A DNA stretch of 64,000 nucleotides from Arthrobacter sp. UNC362MFTsu5.1 (lineage in GTDB: Bacteria > Actinomycetota > Actinomycetes > Actinomycetales > Micrococcaceae). This document shows positions 44,758 to 53,681 of this stretch, one piece after another. Under the pieces are notes generated by a model that saw nothing but the letters and a program-made list of their open reading frames with translations, was not told the DNA's origin and did no database searches. Each line of letters opens with the position of its first letter. The stretch's first letter is position 1. Position numbers and translations under genes: made by a program. The stretch lies in NCBI RefSeq assembly GCF_000685965.1, contig NZ_JMLE01000006.1, positions 62,001 to 126,000 of the forward strand, given 5' to 3'.

Positions 44758-45309
44758 GTGGATTCAAACGACGTCCAGGCAGACCTCAAGCACGTTCTCT
44801 ACACCAAGGATCAGATCCAGCAGCGGATTACCGAGCTCGCTGCCGAGATCGACAAGGACTACGAGGGCCGGGAGCTCCTCATCGTCGGCGTTTTGAAGGG
44901 CGCGGTGATGGTCATGGCGGACCTGGCGCGGGCACTTCACAGCCACGTTTCCATGGACTGGATGGCAGTTTCCTCCTACGGTTCCGGCACCCAGTCATCC
45001 GGTGTGGTGCGGATCCTGAAGGACCTCGACACGGACCTGATGGGCAAGGACGTGCTGATCGTTGAAGACATCATCGATTCCGGCCTGACGCTGTCCTGGC
45101 TCAAGACCAACCTGGAATCCCGCGGCACCGCCTCTGTGGAAATCTGCACCGCCTTCCGCAAGCCCACGGCCGCGAAGGTCCAGATCGACGTCAAGTACGT
45201 CGGCTACGACATCCCCAACGAGTTCGTGGTGGGCTACGGCCTGGACTACGCCGAGAAATACCGCAACCTGGACTTCGTGGGCACCCTGGCCCCCCACGTC
45301 TACGAGTAG
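44758..45309 (+). CDS. hpt: Hypoxanthine phosphoribosyltransferase
   Basis: It salvages hypoxanthine and guanine with PRPP to form IMP and GMP. The 183-aa product has the PRPP motif V-L-I-V-E-D-I-I-D-S-G-L-T-L and the F-V-V-G-Y-G-L-D-Y-A-E segment near the C-terminus that contacts the purine. Of two adjacent starts, GTG at 44758 was chosen because AGGAG ends 6 bases before it; the TTG at 44755 is too close. It is in the order tilS-hpt-ftsH conserved in many Gram-positive bacteria. Confidence 0.95.
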   Translation: MDSNDVQADLKHVLYTKDQIQQRITELAAEIDKDYEGRELLIVGVLKGAVMVMADLARALHSHVSMDWMAVSSYGSGTQSSGVVRILKDLDTDLMGKDVLIVEDIIDSGLTLSWLKTNLESRGTASVEICTAFRKPTAAKVQIDVKYVGYDIPNEFVVGYGLDYAEKYRNLDFVGTLAPHVYE

Positions 45310-45394
45310 GCACACTCCCCGGGATCCCTCCCGGCCGGCTGGGCCCGAAAAGGCCGCGGCCATGCACCGCTACGCCTAGAGGGAACTTTTGCCC

Positions 45395-45426
45395 TACACC
45401 GTGCGTGATTCACTCCGAACGGTGTA
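45395..45426. promoter_or_regulatory. Inverted repeat upstream of ftsH
   Basis: TACACCGT (45395-45402) and ACGGTGTA (45419-45426) form an 8-bp perfect inverted repeat with a 16-base spacer about 90 bp before the ftsH start; TATAGC follows at once. It may be an operator overlapping the ftsH promoter. Confidence 0.4.
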
Positions 45427-45484
45427 TAGCTAGAAGCTGACGCAGCACCACACGCGCGCAGACCAGTCGCCGTGCAGCACTACC

Positions 45485-45512
45485 AGGAGGGACGGGGCCA
45501 GCCCCCGATCAG
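45485..45512 (+). promoter_or_regulatory. Distant Shine-Dalgarno with hairpin spacer before ftsH
   Basis: AGGAGG (45485-45490) lies 22 bases before the ftsH ATG, too far for normal use. Between them GGGG-CCAG-CCCC (45494-45505) can fold. If it does, the effective spacing falls to about 10 bases. No other in-frame start codon lies closer to the AGGAGG. Confidence 0.5.
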
Positions 45513-47582
45513 ATGAAAGCTAAGAGTTTCTTCAAGGGCCCGGGCATCTGGATCGTAGTTGTGGTCGGAATGCTCCTGCTGGCCTTTGCCACGCTCGCCC
45601 CCGGCGGGGCTACCCGGATCGACACCAAGCCGGGCCTCGAGCTTCTTGCAGACAGCGGCAAGGTGGAACAGGCCAAGATCTTCGACGCGGAAAACCGCGT
45701 GGACCTGGTCCTCAAGGACAACCTGGTCATCGACGGCCAGGACAAGGGCAAGAACGTCCAGTTCTTCTTCGTCAACGCCCGCGCCGCGGACGTGGTCAAG
45801 GCAGTCACCGACGCCAACCCCTCAAGCGGTTTCACTGACCAGCCGATCGAAAACAACTGGTTCTCCGGCCTGTTCTCCCTCCTGATTCCGGTACTGCTGC
45901 TGGGTGTCCTCTTCTGGTTCCTGCTTTCCCGCATGCAGGGCGGCGGATCCAAGATCATGCAGTTCGGCAAGTCCAAGGCCAAGCTGGTCAACAAGGACAT
46001 GCCCCAGGTGACCTTCAGCGACGTCGCCGGTGCCGACGAAGCCGTCGAAGAGCTCCAGGAAATCAAGGAATTCCTCCAGGAACCGGCCAAGTTCCAGGCC
46101 GTGGGTGCCAAGATCCCCAAGGGCGTGCTGCTCTACGGCCCTCCGGGCACCGGCAAGACCCTGCTGGCCCGTGCCGTCGCCGGTGAAGCGGGCGTGCCGT
46201 TCTTCTCCATCTCCGGTTCCGACTTCGTCGAAATGTTCGTCGGCGTGGGCGCGTCCCGTGTCCGCGACCTCTTCGAGCAGGCCAAGGCCAGCTCGCCCGC
46301 CATCATCTTCGTGGACGAGATCGACGCCGTCGGCCGCCACCGCGGCGCCGGCATCGGCGGCGGCAACGACGAACGCGAGCAGACCCTCAACCAGCTGCTG
46401 GTTGAAATGGACGGCTTCGACGTCAAGACCAACGTTATCCTGATCGCCGCCACCAACCGTCCTGACGTGCTGGACCCGGCCCTGCTGCGCCCCGGCCGCT
46501 TCGACCGCCAGATCACCGTTGAGGCACCCGACCTCGTGGGCCGCGACCAGATCCTGCAGGTGCACGCCAAGGGCAAGCCGATGGCTCCCGGCGTCGACCT
46601 GAAGGCCGTCGCCAAGAAGACCCCCGGCTACACCGGCGCCGACCTCGCCAACGTCCTCAACGAAGCCGCCCTGCTGACGGCCCGCTCCAACGCCAACCTG
46701 ATTGACGACCGCGCCCTCGATGAAGCCATTGACCGCGTTATGGCCGGCCCGCAGAAGCGCAGCCGCGTCATGAAGGAACACGAGCGGAAGATCACCGCCT
46801 ACCACGAAGGCGGACACGCCCTGGTGGCAGCCGCCCTGCGGAACTCCGCCCCGGTCACCAAGATCACCATCCTGCCCCGCGGCCGCGCCCTGGGCTACAC
46901 GATGGTGGTCCCGGAGAACGACAAGTACTCCATTACCCGCAACGAACTGCTGGACCAGATGGCCTATGCGATGGGCGGCCGCGTGGCCGAGGAAATCGTC
47001 TTCCACGATCCGTCCACCGGCGCCTCCAACGACATTGAGAAGGCCACCGGAACGGCCCGCAAGATGGTCACGGAGTTCGGCATGAGCGAACGCGTCGGCG
47101 CCGTCCGCCTCGGACAGGGCGGCGGGGAGCCGTTCCTGGGCCGCGACGCCGGCCACGAGCGCAACTACTCGGACCAGATCGCCTACATTGTGGACGAGGA
47201 AGTGCGCCGCCTGATCGACCAGGCGCACGACGAGGCCTACGCGATCCTCACCGAGAACCGCGACATCCTCGATTCCCTGGCCCTTGAGCTCCTGGAGCGG
47301 GAAACCCTCAACCAGGCCGAGATCGCCCACGTCTTCCGGGATATCCGCAAGCGCGACTTCCGCGAAGTCTGGCTCTCCAAGGAATCCCGGCCGGTGCAGA
47401 CCGCCGGTCCCGTGGAATCCCGCCTCGAAAAGGCCGAACGTGAAGCCCAGGAAGAAGCCAAGGAAGCACGCCTGGAAGAGCCGCTGGACGCCCAGCCGCC
47501 CCACCCCCAGGGCGTGTCAAGCCAGGAGACCTTCGGCGGCGGTGTTACGGACGTCGGCGCCGACGGACCGCATCACGGCTAA
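45513..47582 (+). CDS. ftsH: ATP-dependent zinc metalloprotease FtsH
   Basis: A membrane-anchored AAA+ protease that degrades misfolded membrane proteins and some regulators. The 689-aa product has two membrane helices (about 10-30 and 120-140) with an extracytosolic domain between them, Walker A G-P-P-G-T-G-K-T near 209, Walker B I-I-F-V-D-E-I-D, the second region of homology [19 protein letters not shown], and the zinc site H-E-G-G-H near 431. The C-terminal tail is Glu/Pro-rich. A 203-bp gap before it suggests its own promoter. folE follows after 9 bp. Confidence 0.97.
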   Translation: MKAKSFFKGPGIWIVVVVGMLLLAFATLAPGGATRIDTKPGLELLADSGKVEQAKIFDAENRVDLVLKDNLVIDGQDKGKNVQFFFVNARAADVVKAVTDANPSSGFTDQPIENNWFSGLFSLLIPVLLLGVLFWFLLSRMQGGGSKIMQFGKSKAKLVNKDMPQVTFSDVAGADEAVEELQEIKEFLQEPAKFQAVGAKIPKGVLLYGPPGTGKTLLARAVAGEAGVPFFSISGSDFVEMFVGVGASRVRDLFEQAKASSPAIIFVDEIDAVGRHRGAGIGGGNDEREQTLNQLLVEMDGFDVKTNVILIAATNRPDVLDPALLRPGRFDRQITVEAPDLVGRDQILQVHAKGKPMAPGVDLKAVAKKTPGYTGADLANVLNEAALLTARSNANLIDDRALDEAIDRVMAGPQKRSRVMKEHERKITAYHEGGHALVAAALRNSAPVTKITILPRGRALGYTMVVPENDKYSITRNELLDQMAYAMGGRVAEEIVFHDPSTGASNDIEKATGTARKMVTEFGMSERVGAVRLGQGGGEPFLGRDAGHERNYSDQIAYIVDEEVRRLIDQAHDEAYAILTENRDILDSLALELLERETLNQAEIAHVFRDIRKRDFREVWLSKESRPVQTAGPVESRLEKAEREAQEEAKEARLEEPLDAQPPHPQGVSSQETFGGGVTDVGADGPHHG

Positions 47583-47591
47583 GCTTCTGCT

Positions 47592-48236
47592 GTGAATCAT
47601 TTCGACGACGACGACGTTTCCGGCTCCGCCAACCCCTCGACTGCAGACCATTCGCGGCATGGGGGAGGCACCAAGGTGGACCGCCCCAGGATCGAGGCGG
47701 CGGTCCGGGAAATCCTGCTGGCCATCGGGGAAGACCCGGACCGCGGCGGGCTGCTGGACACTCCCAAAAGGGTGGCCAAGGCCTATGCGGAAATGTTCGC
47801 CGGCCTGCACCACGACCCCGCGGAAATCCTGGCCACCACCTTTGACCTGGACCACGAGGAGCTGGTCCTGGTCAAGGACATTCCGTTCTACTCCACCTGC
47901 GAGCACCACCTGGTGCCGTTCCACGGGGTGGCGCACGTGGGCTACATTCCCTCACACGACGGCAAAGTCACCGGGCTGAGCAAGCTCGCCAGGCTGGTGG
48001 ACATGTTCGCCAAGCGCCCGCAGGTGCAGGAACGGCTGACCACCCAGATCGTCGAAGCACTGGTGACGCACCTGAAGCCGCGGGGCGCGATCGTGGTCGT
48101 TGAGTGCGAACACCTCTGCATGTCCATGCGCGGCATCCGCAAGCCCGGTGCCAAGACCGTCACCAGTGCCGTGCGCGGTCAACTGCATGACCCGGCCACC
48201 CGCGCCGAAGCCATGAGCCTCATACTCGGAAGGTAA
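47592..48236 (+). CDS. folE: GTP cyclohydrolase I
   Basis: First enzyme of folate synthesis, making 7,8-dihydroneopterin triphosphate from GTP. The 214-aa product has the zinc ligands in [10 protein letters not shown] and E-C-E-H-L-C-M, and the T-P-K-R-V-A-K-A-Y segment. The GTG at 47592 starts a 30-residue acidic, Ser/Asn-rich leader before the catalytic core (V-D-R-P-R-I-E). It is the first of four consecutive folate genes; ftsH ends 9 bp upstream. Confidence 0.96.
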   Translation: MNHFDDDDVSGSANPSTADHSRHGGGTKVDRPRIEAAVREILLAIGEDPDRGGLLDTPKRVAKAYAEMFAGLHHDPAEILATTFDLDHEELVLVKDIPFYSTCEHHLVPFHGVAHVGYIPSHDGKVTGLSKLARLVDMFAKRPQVQERLTTQIVEALVTHLKPRGAIVVVECEHLCMSMRGIRKPGAKTVTSAVRGQLHDPATRAEAMSLILGR

Positions 48237-48247
48237 TAAAACAGACT

Positions 48248-49183
48248 ATGGACTCCCTCGCTGCTGCCCCTGGAACCGGACCCGCAACAAACCCCTTGCC
48301 CATCCTGCGTAAACCGCGGCCGGCAGCCAAGTTTGAAGATCTCCCCACGGACCGCACGCTGGTGATGGGCATCCTGAACGTCACCCCGGATTCCTTCAGC
48401 GACGGCGGTACGCATCCGACGCCGGACACGGCCATCGCTGCGGGCCTCCGGATGTTCTACGCCGGAGCCGACATCATCGACATCGGCGGCGAATCCACCC
48501 GCCCCGGCGCTGAGGAAGTCAGCCCGGAAGAGGAGCAGCGCCGCGTCCTGCCGGTGGTCGAGGCCATGGTCAAGGCCGGCGCCCTGGTCAGCATCGACAC
48601 CACCCATGCGTCAACGGCAGCCGCTGCCCTCAAGGCCGGCGCCGCCATCATCAACGACGTTTCCGGGCTGACGATGGAGCCGGAGATGGCTGAACTGGCT
48701 GCCCGGACCGGCGTCCCGTACGTGCTGACCCACCGCCGCGGCGATGCCAAGACCATGACCTCCCTCGCGGAATACGGCAACGTGGCAGAGGAAGTCGCGG
48801 CTGAACTGGTGGGCGTGCGGGACAAGCTGTACGCGGCCGGGGTGGCGCCGGAACAGATCATCGTGGACCCGGGGCTGGGCTTCTCCAAGAACGATGTCCA
48901 GAACTGGGAGCTCCTGCGGAACATGGGACCGCTGGAGGCCCTCGGCCACAGGATCCTGGTGGGAGCTTCGCGCAAGCGCTTCCTTGGCACGCTGCTGACC
49001 GTGGCTGGCAAGGCCGCCGCTCCCCAGGAACGGGACCACGCCACCGCCGCCATCACGGCGATCAGCGCCGCCCGCGGCGCATGGGCTGTGCGCGTGCACG
49101 ACGTCGAACCCAGCCTTGACGCCGTCAAGGTTGCCGCCCGGATGTCCGCCGCACCGCTCGGCGACTCCAGACCCACCAACTAG
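48248..49183 (+). CDS. folP: Dihydropteroate synthase
   Basis: It joins 6-hydroxymethyl-dihydropterin diphosphate with p-aminobenzoate; target of sulfonamides. The 311-aa TIM-barrel enzyme shows N-V-T-P-D-S-F-S-D-G-G, D-I-G-G-E-S-T-R-P-G-A, D-V-S-G-L and, near the end, V-G-A-S-R-K-R-F-L-G. About 35 residues precede the catalytic core. It lies 11 bp after folE and 9 bp before folB. Confidence 0.96.
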   Translation: MDSLAAAPGTGPATNPLPILRKPRPAAKFEDLPTDRTLVMGILNVTPDSFSDGGTHPTPDTAIAAGLRMFYAGADIIDIGGESTRPGAEEVSPEEEQRRVLPVVEAMVKAGALVSIDTTHASTAAAALKAGAAIINDVSGLTMEPEMAELAARTGVPYVLTHRRGDAKTMTSLAEYGNVAEEVAAELVGVRDKLYAAGVAPEQIIVDPGLGFSKNDVQNWELLRNMGPLEALGHRILVGASRKRFLGTLLTVAGKAAAPQERDHATAAITAISAARGAWAVRVHDVEPSLDAVKVAARMSAAPLGDSRPTN

Positions 49184-49192
49184 GCAGCCACG

Positions 49193-49552
49193 ATGGACAC
49201 AATCACGCTGAGCGGTGTTACCGCCGTCGGCCATCACGGGGTGTTCGATTTCGAACGCCGCGACGGCCAGCCGTTCATCGTTGATGCGGTGCTGCACCTG
49301 GATTTCAGCAAGGCCGCCGCCTCGGACGACGTCCTGGACACCGCCCACTACGGCGAGGTGGCCGAGCGGATCAAGCACTGGATCACCGGCGAGCCGCTGA
49401 ACCTGATCGAGGCCCTGGCCGTGCGCATCGCCGAAGACCTGCTGCAGGAATTCCCGCTGGCCGCCGTCGACATCACGGTGCACAAGCCCAAGGCGCCCAT
49501 CGAAGTTGAGTTCGGCGACGTCTCCGTCAGCGTGCATCGGCGGCGCTCATGA
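49193..49552 (+). CDS. folB: Dihydroneopterin aldolase
   Basis: It converts dihydroneopterin to 6-hydroxymethyl-dihydropterin and glycolaldehyde. The 119-aa protein has the V-G-H-H-G-V-F-D-F-E-R start, the A-L-A-V-R-I-A-E-D-L-L helix and the catalytic Lys in V-H-K-P-K-A-P-I near the C-terminus. The ATG of folK overlaps its stop in an ATGA, so the last two steps before folP are made together. Confidence 0.95.
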   Translation: MDTITLSGVTAVGHHGVFDFERRDGQPFIVDAVLHLDFSKAAASDDVLDTAHYGEVAERIKHWITGEPLNLIEALAVRIAEDLLQEFPLAAVDITVHKPKAPIEVEFGDVSVSVHRRRS

Positions 49553-50103
49553 ACCCGCCGTACTCGAACAACCCTTATGTCCGGGCCGTCCTGGCCCTGG
49601 GCAGCAACCTGGGGGAGCGGAACGACACCCTTTCCAGCGCGGTCGCGGACCTGGTGGACCGGCCCGAAGTGCGGCTGACCGCGGTGTCCCCGGTGGTGCA
49701 GACCAAAGCCGTCGGCGGGCCGGAAGGCCAGCCGGACTTCCTGAACATGGTGATCACGGTAGAGACCTCGCTGCCGCCGTCGGAACTGCTGCGCCACTGC
49801 CAGGCCGTGGAAAACAAGCACCACAGGGTGCGCGAAGTCCGGTGGGGTCCGCGGACCCTGGACGTGGACATCATCACCTACGGGGACCTGGTGAGCGCGG
49901 ATCCCGCCCTGACCCTGCCCCATCCGCGGGCTGCCGAGCGTGCGTTTGTGCTGTATCCGTGGTCGCTGATCGACCCGTCGGCGGAGCTCAACGGTGTCCG
50001 CGTGGGTGAGTTGGCGGCCCGCGCCGCCGACTTTCCCGATCTTGCCCCCTTCGACGGTTTCGGGGACTTCGACGGCCTTCCCACCGCGGGAGCAGTGGAA
50101 TAG
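49549..50103 (+). CDS. folK: 2-amino-4-hydroxy-6-hydroxymethyldihydropteridine diphosphokinase
   Basis: It transfers diphosphate from ATP to 6-hydroxymethyl-dihydropterin. The 184-aa product has L-A-L-G-S-N-L-G-E-R at the start and the metal/ATP motif W-G-P-R-T-L-D-V-D-I-I-T-Y-G-D in the middle, then L-P-H-P-R-A-x-E-R-A-F-V-L. It overlaps folB by 4 bp and lies 3 bp before the DUF3180 gene. It completes the folate set in this operon; no pabA/B or folC is in view. Confidence 0.95.
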   Translation: MNPPYSNNPYVRAVLALGSNLGERNDTLSSAVADLVDRPEVRLTAVSPVVQTKAVGGPEGQPDFLNMVITVETSLPPSELLRHCQAVENKHHRVREVRWGPRTLDVDIITYGDLVSADPALTLPHPRAAERAFVLYPWSLIDPSAELNGVRVGELAARAADFPDLAPFDGFGDFDGLPTAGAVE

Positions 50104-50106
50104 GCC

Positions 50107-50634
50107 GTGAAACCCGTCAACCCCTTCCTGCTGATCGTCGTCGGGCTGATCCTCGCCATCGCCGGCTGGTTTGCGACCGTCATGACCACCCGCTACGGCC
50201 TGGCCACCCCGGTGCTGCCCCAGACCGGCCTGGTGACCATGGGCGTGATCGTGGCACTCACGCTGGTGCTCGGAATCCGCGTCCTGCGCTGGCGGAACGG
50301 CAACAAGAAGAAAATGCTCAACCCCATCCTGGCCGCCTGGACGCTGGTCCTCGCCCAGGCCTGCGCGTACACCGGGGCCGTGCTCCTGGGCTGGCACGCG
50401 GGAATCTTCCTGGACCTGCTGAGGCTCTGGAACCTGCGCAGCGACCAGGGAATCACCTGGCTGGCGCTTTCCATGGCCGGCGGCGGACTTGCGATGATCA
50501 TCGTCGGGCTGGTGGTGGAACGCTTCTGCCGGATCCCGCCCGAAGACGGCGACGCCGACGGCGCGCCGGGATCGCCCGGAAGAGGCGCCCGCAAGCCCAA
50601 GGGGGAGGGCGAATATGCGTACCGAGGCGATTGA
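50107..50634 (+). CDS. DUF3180 membrane protein
   Basis: The 175-aa protein has four hydrophobic helices (about 7-25, 40-57, 75-98 and 115-138) and a hydrophilic C-terminal tail rich in Asp, Gly and Pro. The N-terminal K-P-V-N-P-F-L-L-I-V-V-G-L pattern and its position just after folK are characteristic of DUF3180, an actinobacterial family of unknown role. The start is a GTG at 50107. Its end overlaps the next gene by 20 bp. Confidence 0.82.
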   Translation: MKPVNPFLLIVVGLILAIAGWFATVMTTRYGLATPVLPQTGLVTMGVIVALTLVLGIRVLRWRNGNKKKMLNPILAAWTLVLAQACAYTGAVLLGWHAGIFLDLLRLWNLRSDQGITWLALSMAGGGLAMIIVGLVVERFCRIPPEDGDADGAPGSPGRGARKPKGEGEYAYRGD

Positions 50635-51127
50635 TCCGCCGGGGATCTCCTGGCTCCGCGTTTCACCCAAATACGTCACCGTCCGCCTGGTTGAATGGGC
50701 GGTCGGCAACCTCATCGCCGTGGGATTGCTCTCACTGCCGATCGTCTTCACCCTGGCGGGCTGGTGGGTGTGGCTTCCGCTCTGGCTGGCCATCACGGTT
50801 CCGGCCGTCATGCTGCTGCTGGCCGTCTGGCGGCTGCTGCTGATACCGCGCCAGGTGCGCGCCATCGGGTATGCCGAGCGCGACGATGATCTGCTGATCC
50901 GCAGCGGCATCTTTTTCCAGCGCACCCTGGTGGTTCCCTACGGCCGGATGCAGTACGTCGACATCGGCGTAGGTCCCGTGGAACGCGCCCTCGGGCTCTG
51001 CACGCTGAAGCTGCACACCGCGTCCGCCGGCACCAACGCTGAAATCCCGGGCCTGCCTGCCGACGAGGGGGCACGGCTCCGCGAGCAGCTTTCCGCCCGG
51101 GGCGCTGCACGGCTGGCCGGGCTGTGA
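50615..51127 (+). CDS. Bacterial PH-domain (DUF304) membrane protein, short
   Basis: The 170-aa protein has two membrane helices (near 27-48 and 50-72) followed by a bacterial PH (bPH2/YdbS-like) domain with Q-V-R-A-I-G-Y-A-E-R-D-D-D-L-L-I-R-S-G-I and P-Y-G-R-M-Q-Y-V-D-I. It pairs with the longer PH protein after it, as YdbS and YdbT do in Bacillus. The role is unknown. It overlaps DUF3180 by 20 bp and the next gene by 4 bp (GTGA). Confidence 0.85.
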   Translation: MRTEAIDPPGISWLRVSPKYVTVRLVEWAVGNLIAVGLLSLPIVFTLAGWWVWLPLWLAITVPAVMLLLAVWRLLLIPRQVRAIGYAERDDDLLIRSGIFFQRTLVVPYGRMQYVDIGVGPVERALGLCTLKLHTASAGTNAEIPGLPADEGARLREQLSARGAARLAGL

Positions 51128-52728
51128 CCCCAGGCTACGCCGCGACCCCTGAGGGTCCCGTGGCCACCGAGGGGCCCGGGCAGGTTTCCGGGAAGCCCGA
51201 CGGCGAGTGGCTGAGGGTACACCCTGCGTCGCCGTTCATCCGGGGCTGGGTAGCGCTTGCCGCCATCGGCTACTTCTTCGGCCGCGACACTTTTGAGCGG
51301 CTCCTGCAGGGCCGGCCCCTGATGGATGACATGTTTGCCGGGCGCGTGCCGTTCCTGGTCGCCGGCGGCGGGCTGGTCCTGCTGTTGTCCGTACTCGGGT
51401 TCATCATGACCTGGTACTTCACCCGCTACCAGGTGGCCGAAGGCTATGTCCGGGTGAACACCGGCTTCCTGTTCAAGCAGCAGCGGCAGGCCAGGCTGGA
51501 CCGCGTGCAGGCCATCGACATCGTGCAGCCCCTCCTGGCCCGGGTCTTCGGCCTTGCCGAGCTCAAATTCGAGGTGGCCGATGCCGGCGAATCGGCGGTC
51601 CGCCTGGCCTACCTCCGCATCGACGACGCCCGCCAGCTGCGGGCCACCATCCTGGCCCGCGCGGCCGGGCTGGAACCCGACCCCGAGCGGCCGGAAGCAG
51701 CCCTGCCGGAGGCGCCGGAATTCCCGGTCCTGGCCGTCCCGCCGTCGCGCCTTGTCGGTTCGCTGCTCCTGAGCGAGCAGAGCTTCTTCGTGGTGCTGGG
51801 CGCGGTGGCGTCCGTGGTGCTCTCAACCATCACCGACAACCGCAGCTTCTACTTCTACCTGATCCCTGCCGTCCTTGGCCTGGCCGCCGCCTACTGGGGG
51901 TCCTTCAACAAGGGCTATAACTTCACCGCCGCCATTTCGCCCGACGGCATCCGGCTCCGCTACGGGCTGCTGGACACGCAGGCGCAGACCCTTCCGCCGG
52001 GCAGGATCCAGGCCCTGAAAGTGACGCAGCCGCCGCTGTGGCGGATCTTCGGCTGGTACCGGATGCAGGTGAACGTGGCCGGCTACGGCGGCCCCGGCAG
52101 CAACGGCGAGGCCGCCTCACGCACCACGATCCTCCCGGTGGGAGTCCTGGCGGACGTCATGAGGATGCTCTCCCTGGTGCTCCCCGATCCCGGAACAGCG
52201 GACCCTGCCCGCGTCTTTGGCGCCGGCCTGACCGGCCTTGCCCCCGCGGGAGCGGCCTCCGGTGCGGAGACTCCCGCGGGAGTGTCTTCCGGCGGGGCGC
52301 CCGACGGCGGGTTCGTCACCAGCCCGCGCCGCGTGCGGCTGCTGGCTCCCCTGGGCTGGCGCCGCAACGGCTTCGCCGCCACGGATACGGCGCTGCTTAT
52401 CCGTTCCGGCCGGCTGTGGCGCGAGCTCGTGGTGGTTCCGCACCAGCGCACACAGTCGATGGCCCTGCACCAGGGGCCGCTGGCGCGGCGATTCCGGGTG
52501 GCGGACCTGGTCCTGCACACCACGGCCGGTCCGGTATCGCCCCGGGTCATCCAGGCCGGACTGGACGAAGCCCGGGCCCTGTTCGATGCCCAGGCAGCCC
52601 GCGCACGGGAAGCCCGCAAACGCCAGACCAGCGAGCAGTGGCTCGCGCAGGTCGCGCCGGAGGCGACGGCGGACCGGCACACTCCCGACCACCCCCAGAA
52701 CCACGAGGAAGGCCCGCAACATGGCTAA
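51124..52728 (+). CDS. Bacterial PH-domain (YdbT-like) membrane protein, long
   Basis: The 534-aa protein contains repeated PH-type units. Each has helices followed by a P/R-x-R-I/V-Q-A-x-x-I/V-x-Q motif: D-R-V-Q-A-I-D-I-V-Q near 125, G-R-I-Q-A-L-K-V-T-Q near 295, and H-Q-R-T-Q-S-M-A-L-H-Q near 440. At least four membrane helices lie between them. This is the YdbT arrangement. A Pro/Gly/Ala-rich linker (about 365-395) precedes the last unit. The GTG start overlaps the previous stop. Function unknown; one Bacillus pair has been linked to tolerance of a bacteriocin. Confidence 0.83.
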   Translation: MTPGYAATPEGPVATEGPGQVSGKPDGEWLRVHPASPFIRGWVALAAIGYFFGRDTFERLLQGRPLMDDMFAGRVPFLVAGGGLVLLLSVLGFIMTWYFTRYQVAEGYVRVNTGFLFKQQRQARLDRVQAIDIVQPLLARVFGLAELKFEVADAGESAVRLAYLRIDDARQLRATILARAAGLEPDPERPEAALPEAPEFPVLAVPPSRLVGSLLLSEQSFFVVLGAVASVVLSTITDNRSFYFYLIPAVLGLAAAYWGSFNKGYNFTAAISPDGIRLRYGLLDTQAQTLPPGRIQALKVTQPPLWRIFGWYRMQVNVAGYGGPGSNGEAASRTTILPVGVLADVMRMLSLVLPDPGTADPARVFGAGLTGLAPAGAASGAETPAGVSSGGAPDGGFVTSPRRVRLLAPLGWRRNGFAATDTALLIRSGRLWRELVVVPHQRTQSMALHQGPLARRFRVADLVLHTTAGPVSPRVIQAGLDEARALFDAQAARAREARKRQTSEQWLAQVAPEATADRHTPDHPQNHEEGPQHG

Positions 52729-53680
52729 GCCAGGACGCCTCGGCATCGGAATCATCGGTGCAGGCAAAGTCGGAGCCGTGCTCGGTGCAGCACTCCGCGC
52801 GGCCGAGCACGCCGTCGTCGGGGTTTCCGCCGTCTCCGACGCAAGCCGCGAACGCGCCGAAACCCTGCTGCCCGGCGTGCCGGTACTCGACGTGCAGGAC
52901 ATCGTGGAACGGTCCGAACTGGTGCTGCTCGCCGTTCCGGACGATGCCCTCGGCGACCTCGTGCAGGGACTCGCGAAGCTGGGTGCCTGGCAGCCCGGAC
53001 AACTCGTGGCCCACACCTCGGGCCGCTTCGGCGTTGGCATCCTGCATCCGGTGCGGGCAGCCGGTGCCATCCCGCTCGCGCTGCACCCCGCCATGACCTT
53101 CACCGGCATGAGCCTGGACCTCACCCGGCTCCTGGACTGCACCTTCGGAGTCACGGCGGACGCCGCGATGCTGCCCATCGCGCAGGCCCTGGTGGTGGAG
53201 ATGGGTGCCGAACCGGTGGCCATTGCCGAGGGCGACCGTACCCAGTACCACGCGGCCCTGGCGCACGGCTCCAACCACATGGTCACCCTGGTTGCCCAGG
53301 CCTCCCAGCTGCTGCGCGAAGTGGGCGTCGAATCCCCAGAACGCATGCTGGGCCCGCTGCTGCGGGCAACGCTGGAGAATGCACTTGCCTCCGGCGAGGC
53401 AGCCCTCACCGGGCCGGTGGCCCGGGGCGACGTGGGCACGGTTGCCGCGCACGCGGAGGCCCTGCGCGAACACGACGCCGGTGCAGGCGGCGATATTCTC
53501 GAGGCATACCTGGCCATGGCGCGGGCCACCGCCCACCGCGCCGGGAGCCGGGGGCTGCTGAAGCCCGACCAGCTGGACGCGATCCGGAAAGCACTGGCCG
53601 GGGAAGACGGTCTGGATGACAACGGGCCGGACAACGACGGGCCGGACAACGACGGGCCGCAGGCCACTGGAGGTAACTGA
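52721..53680 (+). CDS. Rossmann-like / DUF2520 protein
   Basis: The 319-aa protein has an N-terminal NAD(P)-type fold with [13 protein letters not shown], then L-A-V-P-D-D-A-L and L-H-P-A-M-T-F, and a helical DUF2520 domain ([11 protein letters not shown]). It resembles ketopantoate or pyrroline-carboxylate reductases, and its constant place before panC suggests a link to pantothenate, which is unproven. The ATG lies inside the end of the previous gene (8-bp overlap). The C-terminus has a D-N-D-G-P repeat (53630-53659) absent from the conserved domain. Confidence 0.82.
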   Translation: MAKPGRLGIGIIGAGKVGAVLGAALRAAEHAVVGVSAVSDASRERAETLLPGVPVLDVQDIVERSELVLLAVPDDALGDLVQGLAKLGAWQPGQLVAHTSGRFGVGILHPVRAAGAIPLALHPAMTFTGMSLDLTRLLDCTFGVTADAAMLPIAQALVVEMGAEPVAIAEGDRTQYHAALAHGSNHMVTLVAQASQLLREVGVESPERMLGPLLRATLENALASGEAALTGPVARGDVGTVAAHAEALREHDAGAGGDILEAYLAMARATAHRAGSRGLLKPDQLDAIRKALAGEDGLDDNGPDNDGPDNDGPQATGGN

Positions 53681-53681
53681 C

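Noticed and set aside
45822..47504. 560-codon minus-strand frame
   Set aside because: Antisense to ftsH and without any recognisable motif.
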